NCBI GenBank assembly: GCA_964574635.1
Contig: CAZNOG010000025.1
Coordinates: forward strand, 1-26,112
Reading direction: 5' to 3'
From: CAZNOG01 sp964574635
GTDB lineage: Bacteria > Bacteroidota > Bacteroidia > Flavobacteriales_D > Cryomorphaceae
DNA length: 26,112 nt
The translations under genes and the position numbers were made by a program. This document shows positions 1 to 9,066 of the stretch, piece after piece (position 1 is the stretch's first letter; the number at the start of each line of letters is the position of its first letter). The notes below the pieces were generated by a model, which saw only the letters and a program-made list of their open reading frames with translations, was not told the origin of the DNA and searched no databases.

Positions 1-3000
1 CGCTCGGCGGCGTGGGTCGGATAAGCCCGTGGGGGTGGTACACCGCACGCAAATTGCCGTTCTCGTAATAAAAATTACCGAGGTAGTCCGTCGTGGCGGT
101 TCCGGGAGGGGGGCATTGGGTGTTCGGCGGACAATCGAAGGTTTCCACTTGCTTCTGCATTTTGTTGCCTGCGGCATCGTAAAGGTAGCGAATTTGGTAG
201 GAATGTCCTTGATGCGAAAAACTCGTGCGCCGCGGTAGGTTCAATGGGTTGTATTCAAAGGTGGTGTGGCGATTTTTGTCGTGAGTCAAGCGACCGGACT
301 TGTCGTAAATGTACTCTTCGGTTTGGTTGGCACCATCGGTAAAATGACGGTAATAATTGGTTGAACCTTGGTCGCCCGCGTCATTCACGCTTTTAAGTTG
401 GTAGCCGTTGCCGTAGTCATAGACCAGTTCGTCCATACGCTGATACTCGAGAGGATCGGCATTCAACGGGTTTTGGCTTCGGTTCAAACGGGTGATATTG
501 CCTCCGAGGTCATAATCCACGGATTCGTCGTAAAGCACGGGAAAGCCGGGATCGTCTTTGAACACACCGGGAGTAGAAGGTGCATCGGAGGCATAATCGG
601 CATGGATCAATTGCCCGAAGTCGTCATACAAATAAAAATAGGCGTGACGGTCGAGGACGGAACCGTCCTGTTCGGGAGTTTTGGCGTTCCACGTCATCGA
701 AGACACATTACCTCCATATTGCTTTACCACAGATTTGTTGGAGGGGTCTGTGGGGTCATATTCGGGACTCAGGTCGAAGTAAGTCAGTTCCTGACCGAAT
801 ACGTCGTTGTCGTCTTCGTTGAAGGCGTCGACAATCAGGGCCGAATTGTTGATGTGCGTCAAACGCCCTTGGTCATTGTATCGGTAGTCGATGTTCTGCA
901 TGAATTTGTCTACGCCTTCCGGGCGATGCAGACCCATGCGTCTCAACTTACCGTCATCGTCGTATTCCATTTTGCCGACCAGCACTTCGGGGTCGTCATC
1001 AAGCTTGCAGTACGTACGGATTTGACGCCCGCTGTAAACATCGTAAACGTAGCGAGTGGTGAAAGTGTGGGCATCCGCATTGGCATCGTACAAATGAGTC
1101 TGAACTGTTTTCTCGACTTGCTCCCTTTCATTGTAGTACGTGTCGATGCGGTCGTATCCACCGAGGTGGTTTTCGGTGAAGGCCTGTATGGGTCTTTGAT
1201 CGTCGTCATACCAGCTTACGGTGGTGAGCATGCCTCCGAGGGTATTGTCCGTATTCAAAATTCTCGTTTTGCTGCCGGTAGCCAAACCGCGGGTCATTTC
1301 CGTAGGTTGTGTAATATCATCAAAAGGAACGAAATCAAAAGTCAAGGGATACTCGAAATCGTAACCGTCGAAATAATACACATTGAACACATCGTTTTCG
1401 GATACGGGGGGATGTGAAAGGTTGGTGTAGCCGAAGATGCTTCCCGAGGTCCCTTCGAAGGTTTCACCTTTTCCCGCATAAATGTTGGCCAATGTTTGGT
1501 GAGCCTCTCTGTCTTGCGAAGAAATGATTTCTCCCTTGAGTACCACCCGGCCCCTTGTATCGTACTTTACGAAAGACCACTTACCGTCACCGTCATGCTT
1601 CTGTTGAGCGTTTCTCGTCAAGATTACCCTATCCTTATTGTCGTATACATACTCCACTCTGCCCTGGCCGGGCACGTTTCGATATGCCACGCGGCCTTTG
1701 GCATCGTACTGCCTGTAAGTAATCAAATCCGCGAAAACTCCTGTTGTAGCGTTGGTGTTCAAGGTGAAATTTTCTGCCATTCGTTCCACTGCGATGGCGG
1801 GGATTTCCATTACAGGACGATCAAAAACATCGTATACGGTATACGACGTGATTTTCCGGACTGCCGGGTTATTCACGTCGATGGTGCCCGTGGCGATATT
1901 TCCATGCGAGTTGATGCCCGAATTCAACAAGCTTTGCACGGCTATTTGTCGACCCCGCAGATCCGTATACGTAATTGTTACTCTGCCGTCGCCATCAATC
2001 GTTTTGGTTTTCCTCAACTGTGCGGGCGCGTAATTGTCTGTGGAAGAAGCTATCCCATTCTGAAAATCCCATTTCATAATTTGGTCATCCGCGGTATTGT
2101 ATCCGTATTCGACCGTGGTGGAATGACCCATCCCCGGCTGAAGTTCTTCTCCGACTCCCCCTTTTTCAATAGGCCTTTGCAACGGGCTGTTTTCCACCAC
2201 TGTTTCAACGAATGGTGCAGATGTCACTTCTTGCGGATCCCATTTGTTTTGATAATAATTCGCTTGGTTGGTTTTGACATCTTGGATATATCCCTCATTT
2301 CCAACCAAAGGAGATAAATAGGGGAGATACTTTTTCAATTCCCGACCGAAGGGATCATATTCGGCAAAGCTCACACGACTTTTCGTCGACATGGCGATAC
2401 GCCAATCCACAGCTTGGCGAAACCTTCCAAAACCGTCAGTGTACTCAGTGCGTTTCTTTACTTCCGTATTCGATAACCCGGCATTTTCCACCTCTTGTTT
2501 GGTCATGTCGAAGCGCACCGGCGTGTAGGAATGACGCACGTGGAAACTGTTCACATCCTCGGGGTTCTTATCTTGGTATTCAAAGTAATTGATCACGTGA
2601 TTTTCCGCGTCCAACATCCATCTTACCCTGCCTTTGGCGTCGTATTCGAAGTTAACTATTCGTCCCCCCGGGTCTCCTTCAAAAAGAAGCTTTCCATCGG
2701 GGTAATAACCCTTGGTGGTCATGGTCGCATCGATTTCGTGGAGGCGGAGCTCGTCGATATGCACGACACCGTCCGCATCATTGGTGGCGACATCCATGGT
2801 AATCCAATTTCCGTCGGAGGTCCACCTAAATTCCTTCTCATGGTAGACCCAGCCGTTTCGCTCCACGCTACTTTCTTTCAAGACCGTGGACCCGGAGCCA
2901 AATTGAATGGCCAATTCACCTTCCCTCGACCAAAACGAAAGCAAATAAGTGCCGGCTGGAAGATACTTCTCATCGTTATCGTAATCTCCGATAAGTATGG

Positions 3001-6000
3001 AATTGAATTTGCTTTGATCGGTCAATTTGTAGTAATTTCTTCCTGAAGGGCTATAATCATTCGCACTTACCGTTTCAATGTACTGCTCATCCGGATTCCA
3101 TCCACCGTGGTATTCGTCTTCGAAGGAAGTGTAACGGGAGTTAAAAAATTTGCCGTTGGAGATGCGAGCGATTGAACGATCCATATTTCCCTTTATAACC
3201 GATAAAGTACGTCCTTGGTTATCCGTTGTTTTGTGGATTCTTTCCTTTCCATCATACTTGAACTCTTTCACCAAATCATTTTCACCGACTGTATACATAT
3301 CATGAATGGCATCCTCTAAAGGTACATTCAGATTTTTTTTCTCAACCGTTTTCGTAACAAGAAGATGACCGTTGACAATAAAGAGCCGGTTGACGGATAA
3401 ATCATCTACAATCACTTGCTCTCCAGTGGGTTCTTGGTGCTTTCTCCAGGTGTAGTGTGCAATCTTTTCCAATCTATTCACGGAGCTAATGTCTTCAATG
3501 AATGAGCATTGTACAATTGAACTTCCAAAATCCAAGAATTCGGAGTAGCACAATTGGCCGGGTTCAACCACCTCGCCACCGGCCATATGGAAATTATACA
3601 ACCATCCCGCCCCTTGGATACTACCGTCCGAAAGCTCTACCGTTTCACGCTCCTTTACGTTCGGAAATTCATCATTATCAATATAATCATATGTGATCTT
3701 AGTTTCTTGCTCTTCGCCTTCTTCGTACTCAATAGTTTTTATTTCACGTATCCGGGTTATTTCGGGAATGATTTGATATCCGTATTTCCGTATATGCGTC
3801 AGATCACCAAAATCGTCATTATGTCCATTGCGTTGGATTTTAGTAGCTACGTTAGCCCACAGCCCTTCTTCCTCAAACATAAGTTGCTCATAATCATAAA
3901 TCGTCTCTTTAATGACTTGATCATTGACATCACGAACTTCTTCCTTTCTCAGGGTAATTCGTTTGGATTCGCCCTCCATGACCGGCAAGAAAGGATACCA
4001 AAGATTTCTTTCGTTCAGAGGTTCAAAATCGAAGTATTTCAATTGCCTTCCTATTACTGACCGGGAGTCGGCGGTAGGATTACCGGACGTATTGTTTCTG
4101 GTTATGTATTCCTCTACATTCGTATAATAAACTGAATTGGAGCGGAGATACCCCGCAGTATTAAACGAACTGGTTTGGGTATATATGGGGTATACATTTC
4201 CCCATTTCATGAATTGATTGGATCTATACAAAGTATTTGGTTCTACGGGAATCACCCCACTGGACCGTAATGGATTTTCAAAGTTGTCATACAAAAAATT
4301 TCGTGCCGTAATCTCACCGTTTCCGTTGTTTAGGGTTATAGATTTGATTCTCAACCCGCCTGCCTTCTTGCGATAAGATACAGGATCTCCAGGGTCATGG
4401 CCTCGAAAAGATACATTGACAGTTGGTGGTGGGACGGATACTGGGCAAGTTGATTCCACGTTATTCGGAGAACGGGTAACACTGTATGATTCATCAGGCG
4501 ATAAATACACCCAATACCATTCACCATAATTCATCTTCAATCTATTAAAATTACCGCCCCCGTCATAGGGTACTAAATACCCCGCATTTTCCTCATTCGG
4601 GCAACCTTGTGGATTATACTTGATTCTCACCCATTGTGGATGGTCAACGACTTGCCCGAGATAGACAGAGTTGTTCCAATACTCCGTATTGCCACTGGTT
4701 GCGGATTTTAATAGAGACATCGGCTTTTGTCCTTCCACCGGCTGATTCAAATTTTCAACATATGAATACTCGTTCAGTTCGTATTCAAACCCCACTGTTC
4801 TACCACTTCGGAATTTTATTGATTTTAATGTACCGGCGGAAGCGGCTGTGATATGGGGCTCACGATTATTGTTGCTAGAAAATTGTCTGATGATATCTAA
4901 CTTATTAATATAATTATTCTCATCGCCATATTTAATGTCCGGACGCGTCAATAAATTGGTGTTCATGGTTGAAAATACGGATCCGTAAACAAAATTCGCA
5001 TAACCCCAATGGTCAATGTTCTTATTGTCCGGCTCGGGAAGGGGATAAGATATATATTCGAAATCCATCTTTTCAAGCTCTCCAAAAGATGGATAACCTC
5101 TTTTAATCAAACTCTTTAAAAAAAGACGGTTCGTCATTCCGATGTATTCATGAACAAATTCATACTCTTCAAGAAGTTCGTTATTCGTGTTGTATTTTCG
5201 TACGAACTTCAATGCTCGACTGTCCGGAACGTCCAGCCTTGGTTCAGTGTCGTGAATAAATTCCACATATCCACCGTCAAAATGTATTTTTTTTACATAC
5301 CGCTTCTTTACGATTACATCGCTCTTTCGGTCGCTTTCTCCAACAATCGGAGACCCGGTAATATTATAAACGGTTCTTGATGAGTTCAGACTTTCGTACT
5401 CATAATCCATGGATTCAAAATATTCAAAATCATAAGAATTCCGTCCAAACCTGTTCACTACTTCCGTCAATAACCAAGAAGAATTCACGGGAAAATTCTC
5501 AATATCAACCAATTCATCATATACTGTTTTCTCGGGAAGGCCGAAGGTGAACAAATTTCCACTTTGATCGGTGATGGAAAACTCATCCAGTCTGGCGTAC
5601 GCATCGGTTTTTGCGGAAATTCTGGAAGTGGACTTTTGCAGATCCCGGAATCTGCTTTGGGTTTCAATAGTTTGATTAGCACCCAACGAACCTCGCTGGA
5701 TAACAAATTTACCGGAATATTGACCACCAACCACAAATCCAAAATAATCCGGTGAAAGGTCAAGTTTTCCTTCTGGTAAAAGCCTAAGAGTTGGAGATTG
5801 TAATATACTAAATTCCAGGTCAGGATTAACCTCAATATTATACATTTGACTTTGATCAATAGGGTAAAACTCAGGGGTGATTGTGTTCAAATATCCAACA
5901 CCACCTATGATCATCTCATCAGGACAGTAAATAGGAGGTGTATAACAAGGACTAAAAATATGTAAACTATTCAAATCATCCGGCAGGCCATTTGTGTACC

Positions 6001-6304
6001 TCGTCACTGCTCCTCCGGCGTCAATCATCCAACCTTGCCCAACTCTCGAAGCCTTGGAATCCACTTTGATTCCGTCACCGGAATAAGACAATGTAATAGG
6101 GAGAGAAATGCCGTCTGAAACCAAATTGAACAGGGTAATGGTATAAACCATTTTCCCGGTTTGATGATTTACATTGCTCGATTCCTGAAATGGAGTATTG
6201 CCTCTGGCGTCTATAACATCTTCCGTTTGGCCTTTTACATTTGTTGTAAAGAACGTAAGCACCAGTAGTCCGGTAGGTATAAAGGTTTGAATGGAGATTT
6301 TCAT
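1..6304 (-). CDS. Giant secreted RHS/YD-repeat protein, C-terminus beyond window
   Basis: I translated this frame from ATG 6304 to the left edge: 2,101 complete codons and no stop, so the gene is 3'-truncated by the window. Residues 1-25 are a signal peptide (MKISIQTFIPTGLLVLTFF..., cleavage near VKG/QTED). Residues about 35-110 form an SpvB-like entry domain (GKMVYTITLFN, GISLPITLSYSGDGIKV, GQGWMIDAGG). A long beta-rich stretch follows. Residues about 1077-1191 look like a jelly-roll module (YLPAGTYLLSFWS ... VHIDELRLHEID). YD repeats begin near residue 1215 (EYDAKGRVRWM, QYDAKGRVAYRN, YDKSGRLTHDKNRH, YLYDAAGNKMQKQ). A Bacteroidota RHS segment lies near 1360-1415 (FVETVVENSPLQRP, TADDQIMKWDF). 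The last visible part (DYLGNFYYENGNLRAVYHPHG) normally precedes the RHS core. RHS proteins form hollow beta-shells that enclose a C-terminal toxin; a toxin here is inferred, not seen. Its ATG overlaps the previous stop (ATGA). The 5' half is AT-rich. Confidence 0.93.
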   Translation of the reverse strand, partial: MKISIQTFIPTGLLVLTFFTTNVKGQTEDVIDARGNTPFQESSNVNHQTGKMVYTITLFNLVSDGISLPITLSYSGDGIKVDSKASRVGQGWMIDAGGAVTRYTNGLPDDLNSLHIFSPCYTPPIYCPDEMIIGGVGYLNTITPEFYPIDQSQMYNIEVNPDLEFSILQSPTLRLLPEGKLDLSPDYFGFVVGGQYSGKFVIQRGSLGANQTIETQSRFRDLQKSTSRISAKTDAYARLDEFSITDQSGNLFTFGLPEKTVYDELVDIENFPVNSSWLLTEVVNRFGRNSYDFEYFESMDYEYESLNSSRTVYNITGSPIVGESDRKSDVIVKKRYVKKIHFDGGYVEFIHDTEPRLDVPDSRALKFVRKYNTNNELLEEYEFVHEYIGMTNRLFLKSLIKRGYPSFGELEKMDFEYISYPLPEPDNKNIDHWGYANFVYGSVFSTMNTNLLTRPDIKYGDENNYINKLDIIRQFSSNNNREPHITAASAGTLKSIKFRSGRTVGFEYELNEYSYVENLNQPVEGQKPMSLLKSATSGNTEYWNNSVYLGQVVDHPQWVRIKYNPQGCPNEENAGYLVPYDGGGNFNRLKMNYGEWYWVYLSPDESYSVTRSPNNVESTCPVSVPPPTVNVSFRGHDPGDPVSYRKKAGGLRIKSITLNNGNGEITARNFLYDNFENPLRSSGVIPVEPNTLYRSNQFMKWGNVYPIYTQTSSFNTAGYLRSNSVYYTNVEEYITRNNTSGNPTADSRSVIGRQLKYFDFEPLNERNLWYPFLPVMEGESKRITLRKEEVRDVNDQVIKETIYDYEQLMFEEEGLWANVATKIQRNGHNDDFGDLTHIRKYGYQIIPEITRIREIKTIEYEEGEEQETKITYDYIDNDEFPNVKERETVELSDGSIQGAGWLYNFHMAGGEVVEPGQLCYSEFLDFGSSIVQCSFIEDISSVNRLEKIAHYTWRKHQEPTGEQVIVDDLSVNRLFIVNGHLLVTKTVEKKNLNVPLEDAIHDMYTVGENDLVKEFKYDGKERIHKTTDNQGRTLSVIKGNMDRSIARISNGKFFNSRYTSFEDEYHGGWNPDEQYIETVSANDYSPSGRNYYKLTDQSKFNSILIGDYDNDEKYLPAGTYLLSFWSREGELAIQFGSGSTVLKESSVERNGWVYHEKEFRWTSDGNWITMDVATNDADGVVHIDELRLHEIDATMTTKGYYPDGKLLFEGDPGGRIVNFEYDAKGRVRWMLDAENHVINYFEYQDKNPEDVNSFHVRHSYTPVRFDMTKQEVENAGLSNTEVKKRTEYTDGFGRFRQAVDWRIAMSTKSRVSFAEYDPFGRELKKYLPYLSPLVGNEGYIQDVKTNQANYYQNKWDPQEVTSAPFVETVVENSPLQRPIEKGGVGEELQPGMGHSTTVEYGYNTADDQIMKWDFQNGIASSTDNYAPAQLRKTKTIDGDGRVTITYTDLRGRQIAVQSLLNSGINSHGNIATGTIDVNNPAVRKITSYTVYDVFDRPVMEIPAIAVERMAENFTLNTNATTGVFADLITYRQYDAKGRVAYRNVPGQGRVEYVYDNKDRVILTRNAQQKHDGDGKWSFVKYDTRGRVVLKGEIISSQDREAHQTLANIYAGKGETFEGTSGSIFGYTNLSHPPVSENDVFNVYYFDGYDFEYPLTFDFVPFDDITQPTEMTRGLATGSKTRILNTDNTLGGMLTTVSWYDDDQRPIQAFTENHLGGYDRIDTYYNEREQVEKTVQTHLYDANADAHTFTTRYVYDVYSGRQIRTYCKLDDDPEVLVGKMEYDDDGKLRRMGLHRPEGVDKFMQNIDYRYNDQGRLTHINNSALIVDAFNEDDNDVFGQELTYFDLSPEYDPTDPSNKSVVKQYGGNVSSMTWNAKTPEQDGSVLDRHAYFYLYDDFGQLIHADYASDAPSTPGVFKDDPGFPVLYDESVDYDLGGNITRLNRSQNPLNADPLEYQRMDELVYDYGNGYQLKSVNDAGDQGSTNYYRHFTDGANQTEEYIYDKSGRLTHDKNRHTTFEYNPLNLPRRTSFSHQGHSYQIRYLYDAAGNKMQKQVETFDCPPNTQCPPPGTATTDYLGNFYYENGNLRAVYHPHGLIRPTPPS

Positions 6305-7806
6305 CGTCTTCCAATAATGAAACCGACTCTTAAGTCGAATTTCGGTTTGATGTTGTTTTTTGAGTTGATGTCATATCTGATCTCTACACTGCTGCCTCCC
6401 AAGGCTGAAATAGGTGAAATCAGACGTAGAATTAGTGGCATTCCAAAGGAATAATCGTAATGCTTGAGGGCATGAAATTGGTTCTGGGCAGGGGCTTCCA
6501 AGTTGTTGATGATGGTTTCAATGCCCGCTCCGAGGAAAACAAACTTCCAAACGCGATAATCTGCATTTGCTCCAAAGGAGTAGTTGGAAACCAAGGTTGC
6601 ATCAAAACGAAGATCTTCTCCAAAACCCATTTTGGAACCATTTAATATCGAATTGGCTTCCACATTCAAACCTATATCCCCGGAAACCTTGTAACCACCG
6701 GTGAGTACAATACTCAATCCCTCCGGATAATATCCCGTAGGATTCTCCCAACTGAAATCCATCCCACCATAAAGTCTGTCCCAAAACCGCTTGGCTTTCA
6801 CGGCATCCACCGCGGGATCACGAGATTTCTTTGTTTTAGTATCTTCATCATTTGTATCAGACCCCTGCAATTCAGCCATTCTTTCCCGCGCTTCGGCGAT
6901 TAGCTCTGATGTGTTTTTGATTTCCGACAGCGCGGCTTTGTCGAACAAGCCACCCGCATTTAAACTCTCTTTTAATGCTTGAAGCGCACCTTCCCCCGTG
7001 AATTCCGAATTGCCTGCGTTTTCCGCGGCCATTGCCAATGCTTGATGATAGTCCGGTAAAACGCCGGCCATTTCAGATTCAAATTCAGGTGTGGCGGAGG
7101 CAAATTTCATCAAACCGTGATTCTTATCAGCAAAGCGCGAGATGAGTTTTCGGTCTTCGGCTTTATAAGCAGCCCACAATGCGGACCGTATTTTCATTTT
7201 ACGCAACAACTTGCGCTGTTTTTTCGTGCCCGCCGAAAATGTGTTTTCATAAATGCGTATGCGCTTCGTCATGTATTCGGCGTAAAATTTTGAGCCGGTT
7301 TTTACGGTTTCCTTTTTCCGCTGTTCCGCAACAAGTTCAGGGTTTGGATGATCCCCACTTTCCAGAGCCTCAAAATTGAGCAAGGCCGCAAGGTGTATTT
7401 GTTCCGCCTTATGATGATACCTCGTTTGTTGGTCTGGAGTTGTTTTCATCCTATCGGATTCAACCTTGCCGAAAGATGCCATCGCCGAACGCATCAGCAT
7501 GTCCGCACGAAATTCATTGCTATCACACAAACTGGACAACAGCTCATCCTCCAGGGCAACAAACTTTAAGAAACTCTTCCGATAGGCTTTTTCACTCCGC
7601 CGATTCAGCAGGGCTATGTGCGCTTGATAATCTTTGTTGAAATTGCTCAAATCACTCAAACTCGGTGGTTTGAGAATGTTTTTATGCCCTGAAAGCACAT
7701 CATTCAAACTAGGCAGTTTCGATGGGAGCTGAGCAAACAACGCACCCCCTGTCAATAAGGTGAATGTGATCGAAGTCAAAATCAAATACGTGGAGCGACT
7801 TAACAC
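6301..7806 (-). CDS. Secreted helical plus beta-barrel-like protein upstream of RHS gene
   Basis: This 501-residue protein matches no family I recognise. It starts at GTG 7806, directly after AGAG, and an in-frame TAA lies seven codons upstream. Residues 1-26 are a signal peptide ending in GGALFAQ. Residues about 30-330 are charged and mostly helical (many K, E, R and A), with a stretch rich in D, K and T (SDTNDEDTKTKKSRD) near 320-335. From about residue 345 the protein alternates beta-strand-like segments (LSIVLTGGYKVSGDIGLNVEANS, LRFDATLVSNYSFGANADYRV, VEIRYDINSK, FDLRVGFIIGRR), as in a small outer-membrane barrel. Its stop overlaps the RHS start by four bases, so the two are probably translationally coupled. 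A role in exporting or anchoring the RHS product is inferred from this coupling alone; an unrelated periplasmic or outer-membrane role is possible. Confidence 0.85.
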   Translation of the reverse strand: MLSRSTYLILTSITFTLLTGGALFAQLPSKLPSLNDVLSGHKNILKPPSLSDLSNFNKDYQAHIALLNRRSEKAYRKSFLKFVALEDELLSSLCDSNEFRADMLMRSAMASFGKVESDRMKTTPDQQTRYHHKAEQIHLAALLNFEALESGDHPNPELVAEQRKKETVKTGSKFYAEYMTKRIRIYENTFSAGTKKQRKLLRKMKIRSALWAAYKAEDRKLISRFADKNHGLMKFASATPEFESEMAGVLPDYHQALAMAAENAGNSEFTGEGALQALKESLNAGGLFDKAALSEIKNTSELIAEARERMAELQGSDTNDEDTKTKKSRDPAVDAVKAKRFWDRLYGGMDFSWENPTGYYPEGLSIVLTGGYKVSGDIGLNVEANSILNGSKMGFGEDLRFDATLVSNYSFGANADYRVWKFVFLGAGIETIINNLEAPAQNQFHALKHYDYSFGMPLILRLISPISALGGSSVEIRYDINSKNNIKPKFDLRVGFIIGRR

Positions 7807-8158
7807 CTCTACACTCTTTAGGTATTAGTAAAGTAACCGGCAAACTTCCTTCGCTCTTTTTTCTTTCATCCCCACATGCCTCTCGGCAATTATATGTCTT
7901 TTGATTCAATTGGCAAAATTTTGGGCTGAAAATTTTACCCACACATATTCAAAGGAAATTATCATACTGGATATCAACACTCAAAATCCAAGTCAATCAA
8001 TAATCCTATCCATATATTATACATTACACTTAAATTTTGCACAATTGCAGGAGCGGTACATTAATTGAATACATTTCGTCAATTACATCTTCCATAGAAC
8101 CCACGGCAATCGTCCACACCATTTGGATGATCAACGCGATTCTTCCGACCTTTGTACC
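7807..8158. other. AT-rich divergent intergenic region
   Basis: This 352-base spacer separates the leftward barrel/RHS unit from the rightward men genes and must hold both promoters. I found no exact TAnnTTTG motif in the right place on either strand. Weak candidates are TTTG (minus strand, near 7843) with TACCTAAA about 16 bases downstream for the leftward gene, and TAAATTTTG near 8030, one base too long, for menA. Two AAAATTTT palindromes lie near 7913-7936. A 77-codon frame on the minus strand over 7709-7942 has no protein-like features. I see no RNA gene. Confidence 0.45.
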
Positions 8159-9061
8159 GTGAACAAGACGGAAGCCTGGATCAGGGCCATGAGGTTGAGA
8201 ACTTTGCCCCTGTCCTTTTCAAGCGTGTTTTTGGGGAGTTTGCTGGCGCTTTACAAAGGCGAATTCAACTTGTGGATTCTCGTGGCTGCGCTGCTGACCA
8301 CGCTATTCCTCCAAGTGCTCAGCAATTTGGCCAACGATTACGGCGATGCGGTGAACGGTGTCGACGACCATACCCGTGTGGGGCCGCAAAGAAGCGTCCA
8401 AAGCGGGGTGATCACACCCAAGGAAATGAGGGTCGCCATCGCGCTATTCGGCGCCCTGGCCTTTCTCTCGGGCTTGTGGCTTCTCAAACACGCTGCCAAT
8501 CACATCGATACCGCCGGCCTCCTGTTCTTCCTCGCCCTCGGTCTCCTCGCCATCGCAGCAGCCGTGAAATACACCATCGGCAAAAAACCCTACGGTTACC
8601 GAGGATTCGGAGACCTCGCCGTGTTTGTGTTTTTCGGCCTTGCAGGCGTCGCAGGAACGTTTTACCTCCACGCAGGTACCTTTACTTTCGATCTCGTTCT
8701 CCCGGCCGTGTCCATCGGCCTGCTCGCCGTAGGCGTGCTCAATATCAACAACCTCAGAGACCTCAACGCCGATAAAAACGCCGGCAAAATTACCCTCGCC
8801 GTCATTCTCGGAAATCGGGGAGCTCGTATCTACCACTTCGCGCTCATCTCCGGCGCCGTGATCGCCGCCGTGGTGTACACCGTTCTGAACTACCACTCTT
8901 CCTACCAATTCCTCTTCCTGATTTCCCTGCCCCTGCTCTTTCAAAACGTGCGCGTAGTCCTCACTTCCCGATACAGCGAAGACCTCGACGCGCAACTGAA
9001 AAAACTCGCGGTGGCAACCATGATCTTCGCCCTGACTTTCGGTTTGGGACTCGTTTATTGA
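8159..9061 (+). CDS. menA: 1,4-dihydroxy-2-naphthoate polyprenyltransferase
   Basis: MenA is a UbiA-family membrane prenyltransferase that attaches the polyprenyl tail to 1,4-dihydroxy-2-naphthoate, giving demethylmenaquinone. With the GTG start at 8159 the protein has 300 residues, normal for the family, and begins NKTEAWIRAMRLRTLPLS, a typical MenA opening. TTG 8123 would add 12 unconserved residues. The first Asp-rich motif is NDYGDAVNGVDD, followed by the MenA-type VGPQRSVQSG. The second is DLNADKNAGKITLAVILG. Several hydrophobic helices fill the rest (LVAALLTTLFLQVLSNL, LLFFLALGLLAIAAAV, LISGAVIAAVVYTVL). It is the first of three men genes; menF, menD and menB are not in the window. Its TGA lies immediately before the menC start region. 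Confidence 0.95.
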   Translation: MNKTEAWIRAMRLRTLPLSFSSVFLGSLLALYKGEFNLWILVAALLTTLFLQVLSNLANDYGDAVNGVDDHTRVGPQRSVQSGVITPKEMRVAIALFGALAFLSGLWLLKHAANHIDTAGLLFFLALGLLAIAAAVKYTIGKKPYGYRGFGDLAVFVFFGLAGVAGTFYLHAGTFTFDLVLPAVSIGLLAVGVLNINNLRDLNADKNAGKITLAVILGNRGARIYHFALISGAVIAAVVYTVLNYHSSYQFLFLISLPLLFQNVRVVLTSRYSEDLDAQLKKLAVATMIFALTFGLGLVY

Positions 9062-9066
9062 TCCAC

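Noticed and set aside
368..1417. 349-codon open frame on the plus strand
   Set aside because: It lies wholly opposite the RHS reading frame, which shows real YD repeats. The plus-strand protein is a low-complexity mix of V, I, H and F with no domain.
1496..2317. 273-codon plus-strand frame opposite the RHS gene
   Set aside because: Antisense shadow of the YD-repeat region, with no recognisable motif.
7709..7942. 77-codon minus-strand frame across the start of the 501-residue gene
   Set aside because: It overlaps the signal-peptide region of a convincing gene and has no features of its own.
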